From Okapia johnstoni (lineage: Eukaryota > Chordata > Mammalia > Artiodactyla > Giraffidae): a stretch of DNA of 64,000 bases. This document shows, one piece after another, positions 26,104 to 40,329 of the stretch. The notes under the pieces are model-generated. The model saw only the letters and a program-made list of their open reading frames with translations, was not told the DNA's origin and did no database searches. The translations under genes were made by a program, and so were the position numbers. The DNA lies in contig CM044317.1 of the NCBI GenBank assembly GCA_024291935.2, positions 62,176,730 through 62,240,729 on the forward strand. The letters are read 5' to 3'. Positions within the stretch are counted from its first letter, which is position 1; the number at the start of each line of letters is the position of its first letter.

Positions 26104-26302
26104 GGGCTTCCTCCTGGGTCAGATGCTAAAGAATCTGCCTGCAATGCAGGAGACCCAGGTTCGATCCCCAGGTTGGGAAGATCCCCTGGAGAAGGGAATG
26201 GCAACCCACTCCAGTATCCTTGCCTGGAAAATCCTATGGACAGAGGAGCCCGGTGGGCTACAGCTCATGGGGTCGCACAGAGTTGGACACAACTGAGTGA
26301 AT
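26104..26302 (+). repeat. Bov-tA SINE
   Basis: GGGCTTCCTCCTGGGTCAGA, TGCCTGCAATGCAGGAGACC, GGTTCGATCCCCAGGTTGGG, CAACCCACTCCAGTATCCTT and ACACAACTGAGTGAATAAG. Well preserved, so probably fairly young; no clear target-site duplication. Confidence 0.92.
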
Positions 26303-27452
26303 AAGAGCCTCTGAGTCAGTTTTTCCCAAAGGCAGCATGCCATAAATATGCCCTTCACTGTCATTTGAACTAGGTACTATAAACTTGGAATTGAATTTGG
26401 TTCAAAGCTATTTCTGTATTTCCACTAGGTAAATAAAGTTGAGTTTGTACCTCTTGCCCTCATGAGAAAGTGAGTTTTGTTATTTTACTGCCCATCTTAC
26501 TAGGGCAAAATACTTCTCAGTGGAAGGCTCCTCTACTTAATTCCACCCATGGACCCTAAGGACAAGTCCTGACAGACTGATTAAATCCTAGAGACAGGAT
26601 TAGCTGGGGAGCCAATCTTCTGGGTCTGGGGAGATATTTTCAAAGAAAGAAAAGACCTCTCTCCCCAACAGGAGATTCCCCTGACACTAAGAATCTAGGC
26701 TAGCCTGTGACATTTCTCCTCATATTTCTCCCCTGGAGGGGCAGCTAGAGTTGGGGTGTTCAGATATAAGAAAGCTCACAGCAGGCAGTTTGGACTGGTT
26801 AACCCACAGACCATGGAGAAAATGCTTTCTCTCAGGTTCTGGCCCTGATCTCTGCTCAGACTCCAGTGAGTGTGACTTCTGAGATTTAGGGTGGAACATC
26901 TGAGCACAATTTAACAGATTCCACTCATAATCAAATGTCATGCTGGGTTTTGTGTCTCCATCGTGCATGTCTTTAAGAGATTTTCTGGGGCATGCCACAA
27001 TAATAATCCAGTATTTGCTGTGGCTCCAGAGAAAAGGCCTAGACATTCCCGAGAGAAAAAATGGCATTTGACTTTTTTTGGTAATAGCTTATTAAGAATA
27101 TTCCTTTAGAGTGCATTTTCACAATATTTTTGATATATGCTCTTATCTATTCATGTAATTGCCCCAATATTTTTGGAACAAGGCCTGATGCAAGCTATAA
27201 TATAGTTTTAAGCAAGTATTTGCCAGAATTTTCTAACATAAAAGCAGTATATTTACTAATTTCATGAGCTGTAGCCAAAACTAATCTTCTCTGAAAAAAA
27301 AAAAATAGTCCATAGATCCCCACCCTGATTGGCCTCTCCATCCATCCTCTGCTCTCCTATAACAATCTTTAAAAAGTCAATTTATTTGGCAATTAATTGT
27401 ATGTGCCTTGTGACAGTTCTTAAATTCATGTATCAACTGCTATTTAGAAATT
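26303..27452. other. Unresolved stretch, more GC-balanced
   Basis: 26500-27060 is less AT-rich than its surroundings and holds a 115-codon minus-strand frame (26720-27067) whose product I do not recognise: no domain, signal peptide or membrane segment is apparent. It could be a decayed LTR or other old repeat. I see no support for a gene. Confidence 0.4.
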
Positions 27453-28877
27453 GTCAAAGAATGTTCAAGCTGCAGTATAACTTCACTCATTTCACATGCT
27501 AGCAAAATAATGCTCAAAATTCTCCACGCTAGGCTTCAACAGTATGTGAACTAAGAAATTCCAGTGTACAAGCTGGATTGGGCTTCCCAGGTAGCTACAT
27601 GGTAAAGAATCCGCCTGCCAATGTACGAGATGCAAGAGACTTGGGTTCTATCCCTGGGTCGAGAAGATCTCCTGAAGAAGGAAAATGGCAACCCACGTCA
27701 GTGTTCTTGCCTGGAAAACTCCATGGACAGACGGGCATGGAGGGCTACAGTCCATGGGGTCACAAAAGGGTGGGACACGACTGAAAACGGTACAGCACAA
27801 GCTGGATTGAGGAAAAGCAGAAGCCCAGAGATCAAACTGCCAACATCTGTTGTATCATAGAAAAAGTTAGAAAATTACAGAAAAAACATATACTTGTATG
27901 AGGGTCAAGAAGCAACAGTTAGAACCGGACATGGAACAACAGACTGGTTCCAATTTGGGAAAGGACTATGACAAAGCTGTATATTGTCACCCTGCATATT
28001 TAACTTATATTCAGAATACATCATATGAAATGCCAGGCTGGATGAGGGACAGCTGGAATCAAGATTGCTGGGAGAAATATCAATAACCTCAGATATGCAT
28101 ATGATAACACCCTTATGGCAGAAAGCAAAGAGGAATTAAAGAGCCTCTTGATGAAGGTGAAAGAAGAGAGTGAAAAATCTGGCTTAAAACTCAACATTCA
28201 AAAAACTAAGATCATCACATCTAGTCCCATCACTTCATGGCAAATAGATGGGAAAGGAATGGAAACAGTGGCAGACTTTACTTTCTTGGGCTCCAAAATC
28301 ACTGCAGATGGTGACTGCAGCCATGAAATTAAAAGATGCTTCCTTCTTGGAAGAAAAGCTATGACCAACCTAGACAGCATATTAAAAAGCAGAGACATTA
28401 TTTTGCTCACACAGATCCATCTAGTCAAGCTATGGTTTTTCCACTAGTCATGTTTAGATGTGAGAACTGGACAATAAAAATGGCTGAGTGTGGAAGAATT
28501 GATGCCTGTGAACTGTGGTGCTGAAGAAGACTCTTGAGAGTCCCTTGGACAGCAAGGAGATCAAACCAATCAATCCTAAAGAAAATCAACCGTGAATATT
28601 CATTGGAAGGACTGATGCTGAAGCTGAAGCTCCAATACTTTGGCCACCTGATACAAAGAACTGACTCATTTGAAAAGACCCTGATACTGGGAAAGATTGA
28701 AGTCAGGAGAGGGGGATGACAGAGGATGAGATGGTTGGATGGTATCCTACACAACCTAATGTGATTTCTGACTCCATGGACATCAGTTTGAGCAAACTCC
28801 AGGAGATGATGAAGCTAAGCTGCAGTCCATGTGTTCGCAAAGAGTCGGACACAACAGAGCGACTGAATGACTGAACA
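27453..28877 (+). mobile_element. BovB LINE, older copy, split by a SINE and internally deleted
   Basis: Starts at GTCAAAGAATGTTCAAG and ends at the GACTGAATGACTGAAC tail. Compared with the copy at 49672-50988 it is interrupted by a Bov-tA SINE (27581-27796) and lacks about 130 bases near 27885 (the CTGCTTTATTGACTA to CCTGAGAAATCTGTATG part). The catalytic YADD has decayed to YAYD (near 28100). Frame 28115-28447 keeps LKSLLMKVKEESEK to LDSILKSRD, and 28534-28719 keeps [11 protein letters not shown] and EYSLEG. A non-BovB stretch of about 25 bases disturbs the end near 28745-28770. Confidence 0.9.
27581..27796 (+). repeat. Bov-tA SINE inserted in BovB
   Basis: Complete SINE from GGCTTCCCAGGTAGCT through the B-box-like GGGTTCTATCCCTGGG and the CCACGTCAGTGTTCTTGCC body to GGGACACGACTGAAAACGG. 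A perfect 13-bp target-site duplication, ACAAGCTGGATTG, lies at 27568-27580 and 27797-27809. The repeated word is BovB sequence, which proves insertion into the existing LINE copy. Confidence 0.95.
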
Positions 28878-28989
28878 ATAACAACAGGAATTGTCATTTT
28901 CCTTGTGTTTTTAAAACTATATCTTAATATATTGTGAGATTTTAGAGGGCACATATTTTTTTTTGTTAATTCTATGATAGTAATGATTA

Positions 28990-29155
28990 TGGTTAAAGTG
29001 TGTTAAGCTCTGACTGCCTATCAGGTATTGTTTCACGGATTCTATATACATCAGCACATGGGATTCTCACCACAAATCCATAGGGTTAGGACCATTATTA
29101 TAAATTTGTTGTGGATGTGAAAGCCAAGTAATGGCCAGTAAGTGGTTGAGTTGTA
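28990..29155 (+). repeat. MIR SINE fragment
   Basis: CTATCAGGTATTGTTTCACG, AATCCATAGGGTTAGGACCA and AAAGCCAAGTAATGGCCAGT follow MIR order. Diverged. Confidence 0.6.
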
Positions 29156-29195
29156 TTTGACCTAACCTCTAATATATGTCCAAAAAATTATATTT

Positions 29196-29492
29196 AATAT
29201 TTTTATTGAAGTATATTTGCTTTACAATGTTGTGTTAGTCTCTGCTGTACAATGAACTTCCATCTATATGTACACATATATCTCCTCTTTATTGGACCTC
29301 CCTCTCCCCTTTCTCACCCATCTAGGTCATCACAGAGCACCAAGCTGAGCTCCCAGTGCTATACAGCAGGTTCCCACTAGCTACCTATTTCACACATGAT
29401 AGTGTATATATGTCAGTCCTAATCTGCCAGTTCATTCCACCCTCCCCTTCCTCCCCATGTCCACATGTTTGTTCTCTATGTCTGCATCTAAA
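29196..29492 (-). mobile_element. L1 3' UTR fragment
   Basis: Reads on + as TTTTATTGAAGTATATTTGC, TTTACAATGTTGTGTTAGTC, GTGCTATACAGCAGGTTCCC and TGTTCTCTATGTCTGCATCT, which is the complement of an old artiodactyl L1 3' UTR. No coding part is left. Confidence 0.8.
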
Positions 29493-31389
29493 TAGTTTTA
29501 TACACAGAATATGTTGAATTTAAACCCACTGAGAGGATGATGAGGCTATCAACCAACCCAAATATGATGATATTTATGAGTCTGCAATCCAAAGATCTTT
29601 CACATCTCTATCTTTATGTGGAAGAGAAAAACATGCTTCTGTCAAAAACAACCATAAATGTGGAACATAGGAGCTGCAATACACGTTTTCTAGTCTTTGG
29701 ACCCTTCTCATTTTCTCAGCTACAGTCACTGATAGGAGAGCAGGACTCTGGTCAGAGTCTTTTCAATTTAGTTTAGTCTAAGCTGGATTCCCAGGAAATA
29801 TTTTTATCGTGTTAACCTACCAGGGCAGGCTGTTAGTAAATGAATTTATGAAAGAAAGTTTTGTTTGCAAAGGTCTCAGTAGCAAGAATTTAACAAGATT
29901 TGCTGAGTACACCATGAGTAATGGATTTAAGAAGGTCAACAAAACCAACAATTTTATTGTGTACTATATGGTATTATATTTCATCAATTCTTTGGTCTCC
30001 ATGTGGTAACCTTTCAAAAACTTTTTTAGAGTTATTACTTAAAACCATTTATTGAATTTAGATATAATCTCACAGAGTTCTGTATTATTTTTTTTCTTCA
30101 TGATGAAATCCAAAATATTCTTTGATTAGCATTGTTTTCTAGAGTGTAACTCAAGTAATGGCAGGGTAAAGAGTCCTTGACATTTCAATATAGTTTATTC
30201 TTCATTTTCCAGTTATTTATTAAAAAGTACTTTCAACTTTAATCATATATATTTGACTTGAGACCATTTGTTTGGATGAGCCTGAAAAAAATCTACTTTC
30301 AGGAAATTTTGGCATATATTGAAATCTTTTGCTTACCTTATTCCCTCTAACTGGTCATTAATTCATCCATTCAATCAATTGTCAAACATTCATTAAAAGA
30401 ATAAACACTAAACATTGTACCAGAATCTAAAGACATTTTGCTGAGCAAAACAGACATAGTATCTTGCCCTCAGCCCAGTTATAAAGCTAGATATTAATAG
30501 GGAAATTACACCAATATATAAATTCTAACTGTGATAACTTCTATGAATCAAAATATATTGGTAACTATGAGTCCTTATAGGAGATATGTACTATCTCGAT
30601 AGAGGGGTGGGAGTAAGGTGTTGGAAGAGTCCTACCTCATGCACTAATGTTTGAAGTAGTTGCAGGTGAGCATTTTAGACAGTGGAAATAGCATATGCCA
30701 ATATCCTGAAGGGAGAGGGCATATAATCTGAAGAAATTGAAATATACCCAGTTTAGCAGAGGAATACAAAGAAAAGGTAGAGGGACATTAGAAGAGGCAA
30801 GAGAGTAATCTGAAAAGGGCCAGACTACATAAAATGTTGAAGATTAAGGATGCCAGTGTTTATTACAAAATAATGGAGCCACTAAAAATTTCAAGTTGAA
30901 AGATGCTAACAAATCAGAATGCGTTTTGAAAAGATCATAGCAACTACATTATAGAGATTGGATTGGGAGTGGACTAAGAATGGATATGAAAAAAAAAACT
31001 GAATTAAAAATCTTATGTGATAATTCAGGTGAAAGACAATGGAGTCCTAGACTAGAGTCCAAGAGGGGATAAGAACATGAAGACACAATGGATTTCCTAC
31101 GACAAAGCAAGAATGATATTTCAAAGTTACTTTTGGTTTCCAGCTTCAAAAACCAGTCAGGTAAATGCAGCTACATTTTATGATAAGGGACACAGGAAAA
31201 GAATAATAGAGATTCCCTGGAGATGCCTTTGAAACATGTGAATGAATGAGGTAGAAGGTGTTTGTAAGTCCTAGAGCACAGAAGAGAGATTGAGGTTAGA
31301 GACAGAATTTGAGTCATCACTGTGTGAACAAAATTTAAAAAAAGAAGAGGAACCAAGGACCAAGATTAGAGGGATGCTAATTCTCCAAA
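29493..31389. other. AT-rich stretch, possible old repeat at 30390-30970
   Basis: TTTTGCTGAGCAAAACAGAC, AAGGTAGAGGGACATTAGAA and ATTATAGAGATTGGATTGGG resemble the order of a widespread old mammalian dispersed repeat that I cannot name with confidence. The rest is unrecognised. Confidence 0.35.
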
Positions 31390-31568
31390 GGGCTTCCCTG
31401 TTAGCTCAGGTGGTAAAGAATCCACCTGCAGTGCAGGAGACCCCAGTTCAATTCCTGGGCCAGGAAGATCCCCTGGAGAAGGGATAGGCTATCCACTCCA
31501 GTATTCCGGCCCGGAGAATTCCATGCACTGTAGAGTCCATGGGGTCGCAAAAGTCAGACATGACTAAG
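31390..31568 (+). repeat. Bov-tA SINE, internally deleted
   Basis: GGGCTTCCCTGTTAGCTCAG, CCACCTGCAGTGCAGGAGAC, TCCACTCCAGTATTCCGGCC, then a jump to GTAGAGTCCATGGGGTCGC that lacks the usual GAGGAGCCTGGCGGGCTAC part. Confidence 0.9.
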
Positions 31569-33794
31569 GTGGGTAAAGGAGGATGGTTATCCAAGCTCAT
31601 CATTTTTTTTTTTCAAATATATCTCAAAGACATCTTCTCTTCACCACTCTCACTTTGGCTACTCTTGTTCAGAATCTTATTACCTCTACCAAAATAATGC
31701 CTATGTCTCCTAATGCATATTCCTACATTAGAAATGACACTTTAGCATTCCATTTTTCACACAGTGAGTGTCAACATATTCACTTAAAATCCTTCCTTAT
31801 TCTCTAACTTCTAGAGAATACAGTCTCTAAGTTAAGCACACAAACCATTCCTTTAAAATAAGATCCTTGCCTTTATCTTACCTTTTATCTTTTCACCAAG
31901 TTTGTTTAAATTTGGGGAATACAGAAGTGAATTAGCCAAGTATCTGCACTCATGCAGCTCACAGATTAGCAGATCTAGACCTTTCCAGATCAGTGTAGGT
32001 TTACTGAATGAATGAAGGATTCTGTAGCTATCTCCCCCAAAGTGTGGAGCTGAACACATCTCTGTTACTTTTTCAAAAAACATTCAGCCATTTCTTAGGC
32101 ACTGTTGTCTGCAATTGAGTATGAGTGGGAATGGAAGTTTTTGAACCTAAAACCCACATACAGTCAGAAATTCATTTAATGTATTTCATTTTCCTGTCCA
32201 GAATTTTGTAATATGGATAAAATAACATTAGCAGAGGGACTTTCTTCAGCATCTCTCAAGTTCTGACCTCTCAGGCTCCTAAAGGTAACCTGGAGCCAAC
32301 AGTAAAGTATCACAGTTATGAAAGCGGCCACATGAAGAGATATTCCTTTATTTACCTCACTGAAAAATGACAACTGTCAGTGAAGGCATGTGAGTGTGTT
32401 TTTACTTTTTGAATGAAACAAATCCTCAAGGGTCATTTCCTTCTCAAAAATATTATTCAGGAATAATATTCATGTCTTTGTAGGTGAAGTGTTTCCAGGT
32501 GAAAAATTGGCTGCAAATACAAATACAGTTAACTTTAAGAAGATGCCTCTTCTAAGTTGATCAAGTTAAATCACGTGTAGATAAAAGTCGCTGTTATGAT
32601 CGTGTTCCCTAGCAACTCAGGGCTCCAGATTTCTTTTCCAGAATGCTTTCCCAGCTGTTTCAAGTTGGTTTATGATTGCTGTATCTGTTGATATCGTTAA
32701 CATTCTGTTTTATATTTTATCTTCACTTTGTGTTAAAAAAAAAATGATAACCTGAATTTTTGTGTGCTATTGAACTTCCTACTTTTCAATTCAAGACTTA
32801 GGGCAGCTGGCAGTTTCAGTGAAAAACAGTACAGCCTAACTGACTTATTTCTTCTCATTTGTCCAACTGAAATGAAATCACCAGTCTAACAGAATGCAGG
32901 TTTTTAAAAAATGTATATTTGCATTTGCATAAAGAAAGTAGTTTATCACCTGAGAATAAGATTGTCCAAAAAAGACAATTACATTTTAAACATCTCCCCT
33001 ACCATCCTCATTTCATCTCCTTCAACTATACCAAATTCTTCATTTCTAAACAAACGCCTTTCTTTTCTAATTCTTTAAGAAAATAGAAGTTACTTTTTAT
33101 TAGTAGGTTCTACTGTTTCAACTTGTTCTTTAACTGCATATCCTGTTAATGTATCAAGACTGGGTGACTTCACCCTGCCCCCAACCTTTGACTAATTTCT
33201 TAGACAAATTTCGCTGCCAGGACCTTTGATCCCTGTATGATTGGTGACCTGAGAGACTAGCATCTAATCAAGCTTTACTTCTGGCATGTAAATTGGAGGG
33301 CTGGAACAAGAATTCCAGTTTTTTTAAACTGATATTCAATCAAAAATATTGTGTTGCTAACTATAATATTAAAATTATGGTAACATTGTCTATACAATAT
33401 GAAACATAAATAATATAATAGTGTCAAAGAAAATACTTTGAAGGTAAGACCTAACTTTTTTATTTCATGATCTTCCCATAGTATATCTTAAAACAACTTC
33501 TTTCACAAAAATGTCCAAATTCCCTGTTCAGATCATAATGGGAAATCATTGCTTTAGTTGACTGTTGCCACTATTGCTGGGCAAGTGTATTAGATACATG
33601 GGATATCTTATATGCACATGTAATGAACATTCAGGAATATCCCATTAATAAAGCATTATTAAGATAGATATGAAATGCACTAATTTATTGTCATTTTAGA
33701 TATGTATGAAGACAAATTAATTCCACATAGCTAATAATATGTATGGCGTATCCCAGAGTTTTGCATGAACACATAGTCATCAATATATTTTTTA
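31569..33794. other. AT-rich stretch, nothing recognised
   Basis: Several short chance frames. No recognised repeat. Confidence 0.55.
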
Positions 33795-34350
33795 GTTCAG
33801 TTCAGTCGCTCAATCATGTCCGACTCTTTGAGACCACATGGACTGCAGCACGCCAGGCCTCCCTGTCATCACCAACCCCGGGAGTCTACCCAAACTCATG
33901 TCCATCGAGTCAGTGATGCCATCCAACCATCTCATCCTCTGTCGTCCCCTTCTCCTCCTGCCCTCAATCTTTCCCAGCATTAGGGTCTTTTCCAATGAGT
34001 CAGCTCTTCGCATGAGGTGGCCAAAGGATTGGAGTTTCAGCTTCAACATCAGTCCTTCCAGTGAACACTCAGGACTGATCTCCTTTAGGATGGACTGGTT
34101 GGATCTCCTTGCAGTCCAAGGGACTCTCAAGCTTCTTCTCCAACACCACAGTTCAAAAGCATCAATTCTTCAGTGCTCAGCTTTCTTTATAGTCCAACTC
34201 TCACATCCATACATGACTACTGGAAAAACCATAGCCTTGACTAGATGGACCTTTGTTGGCAAAGTAATGTCTCTGCTTTTCAATATGCTGCCTAGGCTGG
34301 TCATAACTTTTCTTCCAAGGAGGAAGTGTCTTTTAATTTCATGGCTGTAT
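33795..34350 (-). mobile_element. BovB LINE 3' end
   Basis: Minus-strand copy beginning at GAAATTAAAAGACAC and ending in the BovB tail (GACTGAACTGAAC, complement at 33795). Frame 33810-34130 encodes [25 protein letters not shown] and [26 protein letters not shown] is intermediate between the older EYSLEG and younger GCSLEG types. ATATATTTTTTA occurs on both sides (33783-33794 and 34360-34371), but this word is too simple to be a safe target-site duplication. Confidence 0.88.
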
Positions 34351-37300
34351 TTTAAATATATATATTTTTTAAATATTTTAACTGAATCTGTTTATACAGA
34401 TGAAGCATAAAAATGCATTTGACTGCTGTTAACTTTGTAACATAGACATGACTAATAATTTTAAAATCCAGATGGCCAAAATATCTTAACACTTAATTTC
34501 ACAATATTGTTGCAAAAAATTTAAATTTACATAGTACTAAATTATATTTATGGAAAGAATACAATAATTAAATATAATTTAGAACTTATTTCTAATTTAT
34601 ATTAAAATTACTTGAATGAGTGCTTAAAATTATGTATTGATAGAACAGCATCCAGAGTTTGAGAAATAGCATAGTCATTTATCCAAATAAAAATTAATCA
34701 GAAATATAATTTACACATCTGATTTATGAACTTAAAAAGATTATTTCTAACATTTAGGGTTTTTTTTTTTTTTCAGAATATTTATATTAATTAGAATAAT
34801 CACCAACCAACAGATTAATTACAACACAGTGTGAAGCATCATGTTGTTCTTAAGCAGAAGTGGTATTTAAAAAAAACAATGTGAAGTCGGGTATTCAAAG
34901 ACAAACAATTATAGAGATATTCAAATTATAGGAAATGTGCAATGTCGATCTGAATTAGCAAGTTGAAGTGGGTGTCTTTTTCCAAATGTCCATTAATGCT
35001 AATAAGGAGAGAAGTGAAAAGTATTGGAGCTCCACTAATCAGGAGTTGTCAATGGTAGGTCAGAAGAAATAAGTGATGAAGGCAAATTTTATACACTTAA
35101 TAATAAGTAGGAGATTATTATGTATGATTTCATCTTAATTGGTTTTGAGAATTAATTGGGTGGTAACAAAAGCTGGCATAAAGCTTTTCATTTGAACAGA
35201 ACAATTAAAAACACTAAAAGGCTTGGAGTTGATGATAACCACTCTGCTGGATTAACTCTCAGCTATAAAATCAGAAGAGATTTGTTATTTATCTCAAAAT
35301 TGAGTTAATGTTAATGATTAATGTATGTTACTTAGCTGGGAACATTTCTACTTTTCAAAGCTTGTTTTTTTGGTCAAGGTCAAGTCTGTATAAAATTGAT
35401 ACAACAGTAAGTGACTTCCACGACTACATTTTTTTTTCTCATTTACATCAAAATTGGAAAATGTATAATGAAAGTAACAGGACATAGTATTTATCACCCT
35501 CTACCCCAAGAACCGGACTCTTTCTTTGTCATCTATAATAACTGCCATGCTACGGATAATAATGGGCTTAAATTAGAAATAACAATCACTTCTGTATTCA
35601 CGTTTTAATAAGTGTAAAGTTATATAGCTCAGTCTTTCCTAAGTTTAATTTCTGAAAATTTCAAATAACCTTTAAATGTAGTAGTTAAATCAGAAATATA
35701 AGTTCTAACCTTGGCATTTGTTATAAATAAAATATTTTGAGATGATTCCTAATTTGTCAGTAAATGAGGGGTAGAGTTCACTTTCAATCACATGAACGTC
35801 AAGCTTGATCTCTTGATCTCTTGTCTCTAGAAGCTTGTTAAAAAAATATTATGGCTGTAGAATAATATTAATTCAGAAATTATATATATATATATATATA
35901 TATATTTGTAGTACTTATGCTATAATATATACTTTTAGATTTATGCATAACTGGTTAATATTCAACAGGAAACATTAACTCTTCTCCTAACTTCTATCAA
36001 CTAATTTCTTACCTGGTATTACAAACTCACTTTTCCCACCTTTTATCTTAATATTGTTTAAAAAGTGGCAACATATTTTTATGTCACCAGATTGTTAAGC
36101 AGATTATTTAGAACAAATGCCAAACGCCTTGGGTACGTACATAAATGAAATGAAACAATTACTTTAGATTTTGTTTTAATTTGATATACAGTGTAGATGC
36201 TGTTTTCAATAAAGATATGAAATAAAAATCAAGATATTCTATAGTGTAAAATGTTTGCTTTAAATTGAGTGTAGATGTTTTCCCCTTTAAAATATATTTG
36301 CAAAAAAAATGTCATATAAGATTTATAAGCCTCAATTATATTTGTAATGAATTAATTATTCAGGTAAGTAGAATTTATTTTATACTCACACTAACAAATA
36401 TTGGAATCCAATGGAAATTTAGAGTATATCTAAATAGACAGACATAATAAATAAAACAAGAGAATGAGTGAACATAATGAAGCAACAGAAAATGTATTAT
36501 CTCAACAAGAAATGTTGAATTTTGTCTTTTGAAGCCTGTTCCAAAGTGGTAAGCTTTTTGTATTCATCAGGAGTGTTTGTTTTCACATTTTCATGTCATT
36601 CAGCAGTCTTTGACAAGTTCTTTGTGGCTAAGGAAATTTAAAACTGCTTTGAAATTCTCTGAGCAACTCACAGATCCCATCAAAATATACTGCCATAGTG
36701 TCAAGAAACGTTGAAGAATTATACCTTTAAAGCTGTGCCAAGAAACCTAGCCAGCGTCTTTCTCTCTTTCATTATCAAGCAGAGTTCTATACCGCCTGCC
36801 TTTGGGCTAGGCAATCCCATAGATATTTCCCATACAACCACATACTGCCAAAGTTTTTAGACCAGAAAACACTTTTCTCACTCTGGGGAAGAAACATGGT
36901 GTAAGCAGAAAAAGTAGTATGCAAAAGCAAAACTGTCTCTGCCATTAACCAACAAATGATGAAACTCTCCGGCATTTGGTCTTTATATCCAGAAAATAAT
37001 GGGAGTGCATTGTGGCATCTCTGGTGTCTCATAAAGCACTCAAAGTATGAGTCTTCCTTTCCAGTCAGTGAAATGTCCAGTTCTCACATATGACCAGAAT
37101 TTGACTATATTACACAAATCTCATACAACTGTTCTCTAAGCTGAACAGTCTGTTAAAAGGAACAAATTTGGGGGTGGCTGAGAAGTAAGGAAGGGAAGAA
37201 GGGAGGGTTCACAGGAAGCTGCTTCTGGACATATTGAATTGTCCAGGTCCCTCAAATTAAGCACTCCTATCTCTTATAGACCTGATCCTTTTCCAGTGTT

Positions 37301-37482
37301 CTCCTGTCAATGAATAACAAACACCATTATTCAGAAACTTTGAAAACCAAAATCTCTCCTTTGGTTCCCAAATTTAATCCATCACTAAATTCAGTCTGTT
37401 TTACCTGCTAAAATCATACAATTCTCCACTTCTTGCATCTCCCATCTATTATAACCTCTTTCTTAGAAGACTGTAATAGCTT
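34351..37482. other. AT-rich stretch, nothing recognised
   Basis: Three kilobases of very AT-rich DNA with the (TA)n at 35880. No SINE, BovB or frame with a recognisable domain. Confidence 0.6.
35880..35905. repeat. (TA)n microsatellite
   Basis: Twelve to thirteen TA units in AT-rich DNA. No associated element recognised. Confidence 0.9.
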
Positions 37483-37667
37483 AAAAAAATTATTTATTTG
37501 GCTGAGCTGTGTCTTACTTGTGGCACACGGGATCTTTGATCTTCAATGCCATATGTGGAATCTTTAATTGTGGCATGTTGGATATAGTTCCCAGACCAGG
37601 GATTTAACATGAGCCCTCTAAAGTAGGAGCTTGAAGTCCTAGCCACTACACCACCATGGAAGTCCCT
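37483..37667 (-). repeat. CHR-type SINE
   Basis: Complement of a CHR SINE: ATTATTTATTTGGCTGAGC, GTTCCCAGACCAGGGATTTA and CTAGCCACTACACCACCATG, ending at GGAAGTCCC. TAGCTT next to AT-rich bases on both sides (near 37468 and 37671) may be part of its target-site duplication. It abuts the SINE/REPS1 composite. Confidence 0.85.
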
Positions 37668-37689
37668 ATATAGCTTTTTAAATTGCCTA

Positions 37690-37809
37690 TGTGCATGCAT
37701 GCTCAGTTGCTTCAGTCATGCCTGACTCTTTGCGACCCTATGGACTGTAGCCCACCAGTCTCCTCTGTCCATGGGATTCTCCAGCCAAGAACACTGGAGT
37801 GGGTAGCTC
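37690..37809 (-). repeat. Bov-tA SINE, 3' half
   Basis: Minus-strand body of the same SINE as 39651-39752, starting at the CCCACTCCAGTGTTCTTG motif next to the A tract of the REPS1 retrocopy and ending in the GACTGAAGCAACTGAGCATG tail region. The two halves together make one nearly complete SINE. The outer 13-bp target-site duplication is at 37677-37689 and 39753-39765. Confidence 0.88.
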
Positions 37810-39650
<1,841 letters not shown>

Positions 39651-39752
39651 TTCTTCTCCAGGGGATCTTCTTGACCCACAGATCAAACCTGCATCTCCTG
39701 CAGCCCCTTCATTGCAGGTGGATTTTTTACCTCTGAGCCACCAGGGAAGCCC
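39651..39752 (-). repeat. Bov-tA SINE, 5' (tRNA-derived) half
   Basis: On the minus strand this starts with the typical GGGCTTCCCTGGTGGCTC, keeps the A- and B-box region of the tRNA-Glu-derived head, and runs to the GATCCCCTGGAGAAG motif, where the REPS1 retrocopy begins. The matching 3' half lies at 37690-37809. The sequence TTTAAATTGTCTA directly outside this end (39753-39765) repeats, with one mismatch, at 37677-37689. That pair marks the original SINE insertion. Confidence 0.9.
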
Positions 39753-39780
39753 TTTAAATTGTCTACTTAAATACAATTTG

Positions 39781-40143
39781 CTTTACCCCAGCCAAACTTG
39801 CCTCCATTCTATAGCTATCAAGTTCTTTTCAAAATGTGCCTTCTGGTCACATCACTCCACTCTTCAACTTTAAAGAAAATCTGTCTGTGACTTCCCATTG
39901 CTTTTAAGATAAAGCTAAATCTAACACAGTGCTATCCAGTAGAACTTTCTGCAATAATAGAAATGTTCCCTGAACTCTCCAATAAGGTGTGTACTAGCTG
40001 CAAACGGGCGATTGAGCACCTGAAATGTGGCAAGTTCAACCGAGGAAGTCAATTCTTAATTCTTAGTTTTTAATTACTTTAAACCCAAATTTAAATAACC
40101 ACATCAGCCAGTAGCATCCATGTGGAGCTCAAAAGATGGCCCC
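39781..40143 (+). repeat. L2-like fragment followed by an old hAT-like piece
   Basis: GTCACATCACTCCACTCTTC and GACTTCCCATTGCTTTTAAG, AAGATAAAGCTAAATC are typical of L2 3' regions (39781-39930). From 39932, ACAGTGCTATCCAGTAGAAC and GAGCACCTGAAATGTGGC resemble a dispersed non-autonomous DNA transposon whose name I cannot fix. Both are non-coding fossils. Confidence 0.55.
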
Positions 40144-40153
40144 TGCATTGTCT

Positions 40154-40319
40154 GCTGCTGCTGCTGCTGCTAAGTCGCTTCAGTTGTGTCCGACTCTGTG
40201 CGACCCCATAGACAGCAGCCCACCAGGCTCCCCCGTACCTGGGATTCTCCAGGCAAGAACACTGGAGTGGGTTGCCATTTCCTTCTCCAGTGCATGAAAT
40301 GGAAAAGTGAAAGTGAAGT
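40154..40319 (-). repeat. Bov-A2-type SINE with (CTG)n end
   Basis: On +: six CTG-like triplets, TAAGTCGCTTCAGTTGTGTC, GACAGCAGCCCACCAGGCTC, ACACTGGAGTGGGTTGCCAT and TGGAAAAGTGAAAGTGAAG. The 10-bp target-site duplication TGCATTGTCT lies exactly outside (40144-40153 and 40320-40329). Confidence 0.93.
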
Positions 40320-40329
40320 TGCATTGTCT

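Noticed and set aside
26720..27067. 115-codon minus-strand frame
   Set aside because: No recognised domain; surrounding sequence could be an old repeat. Not enough support for a gene.
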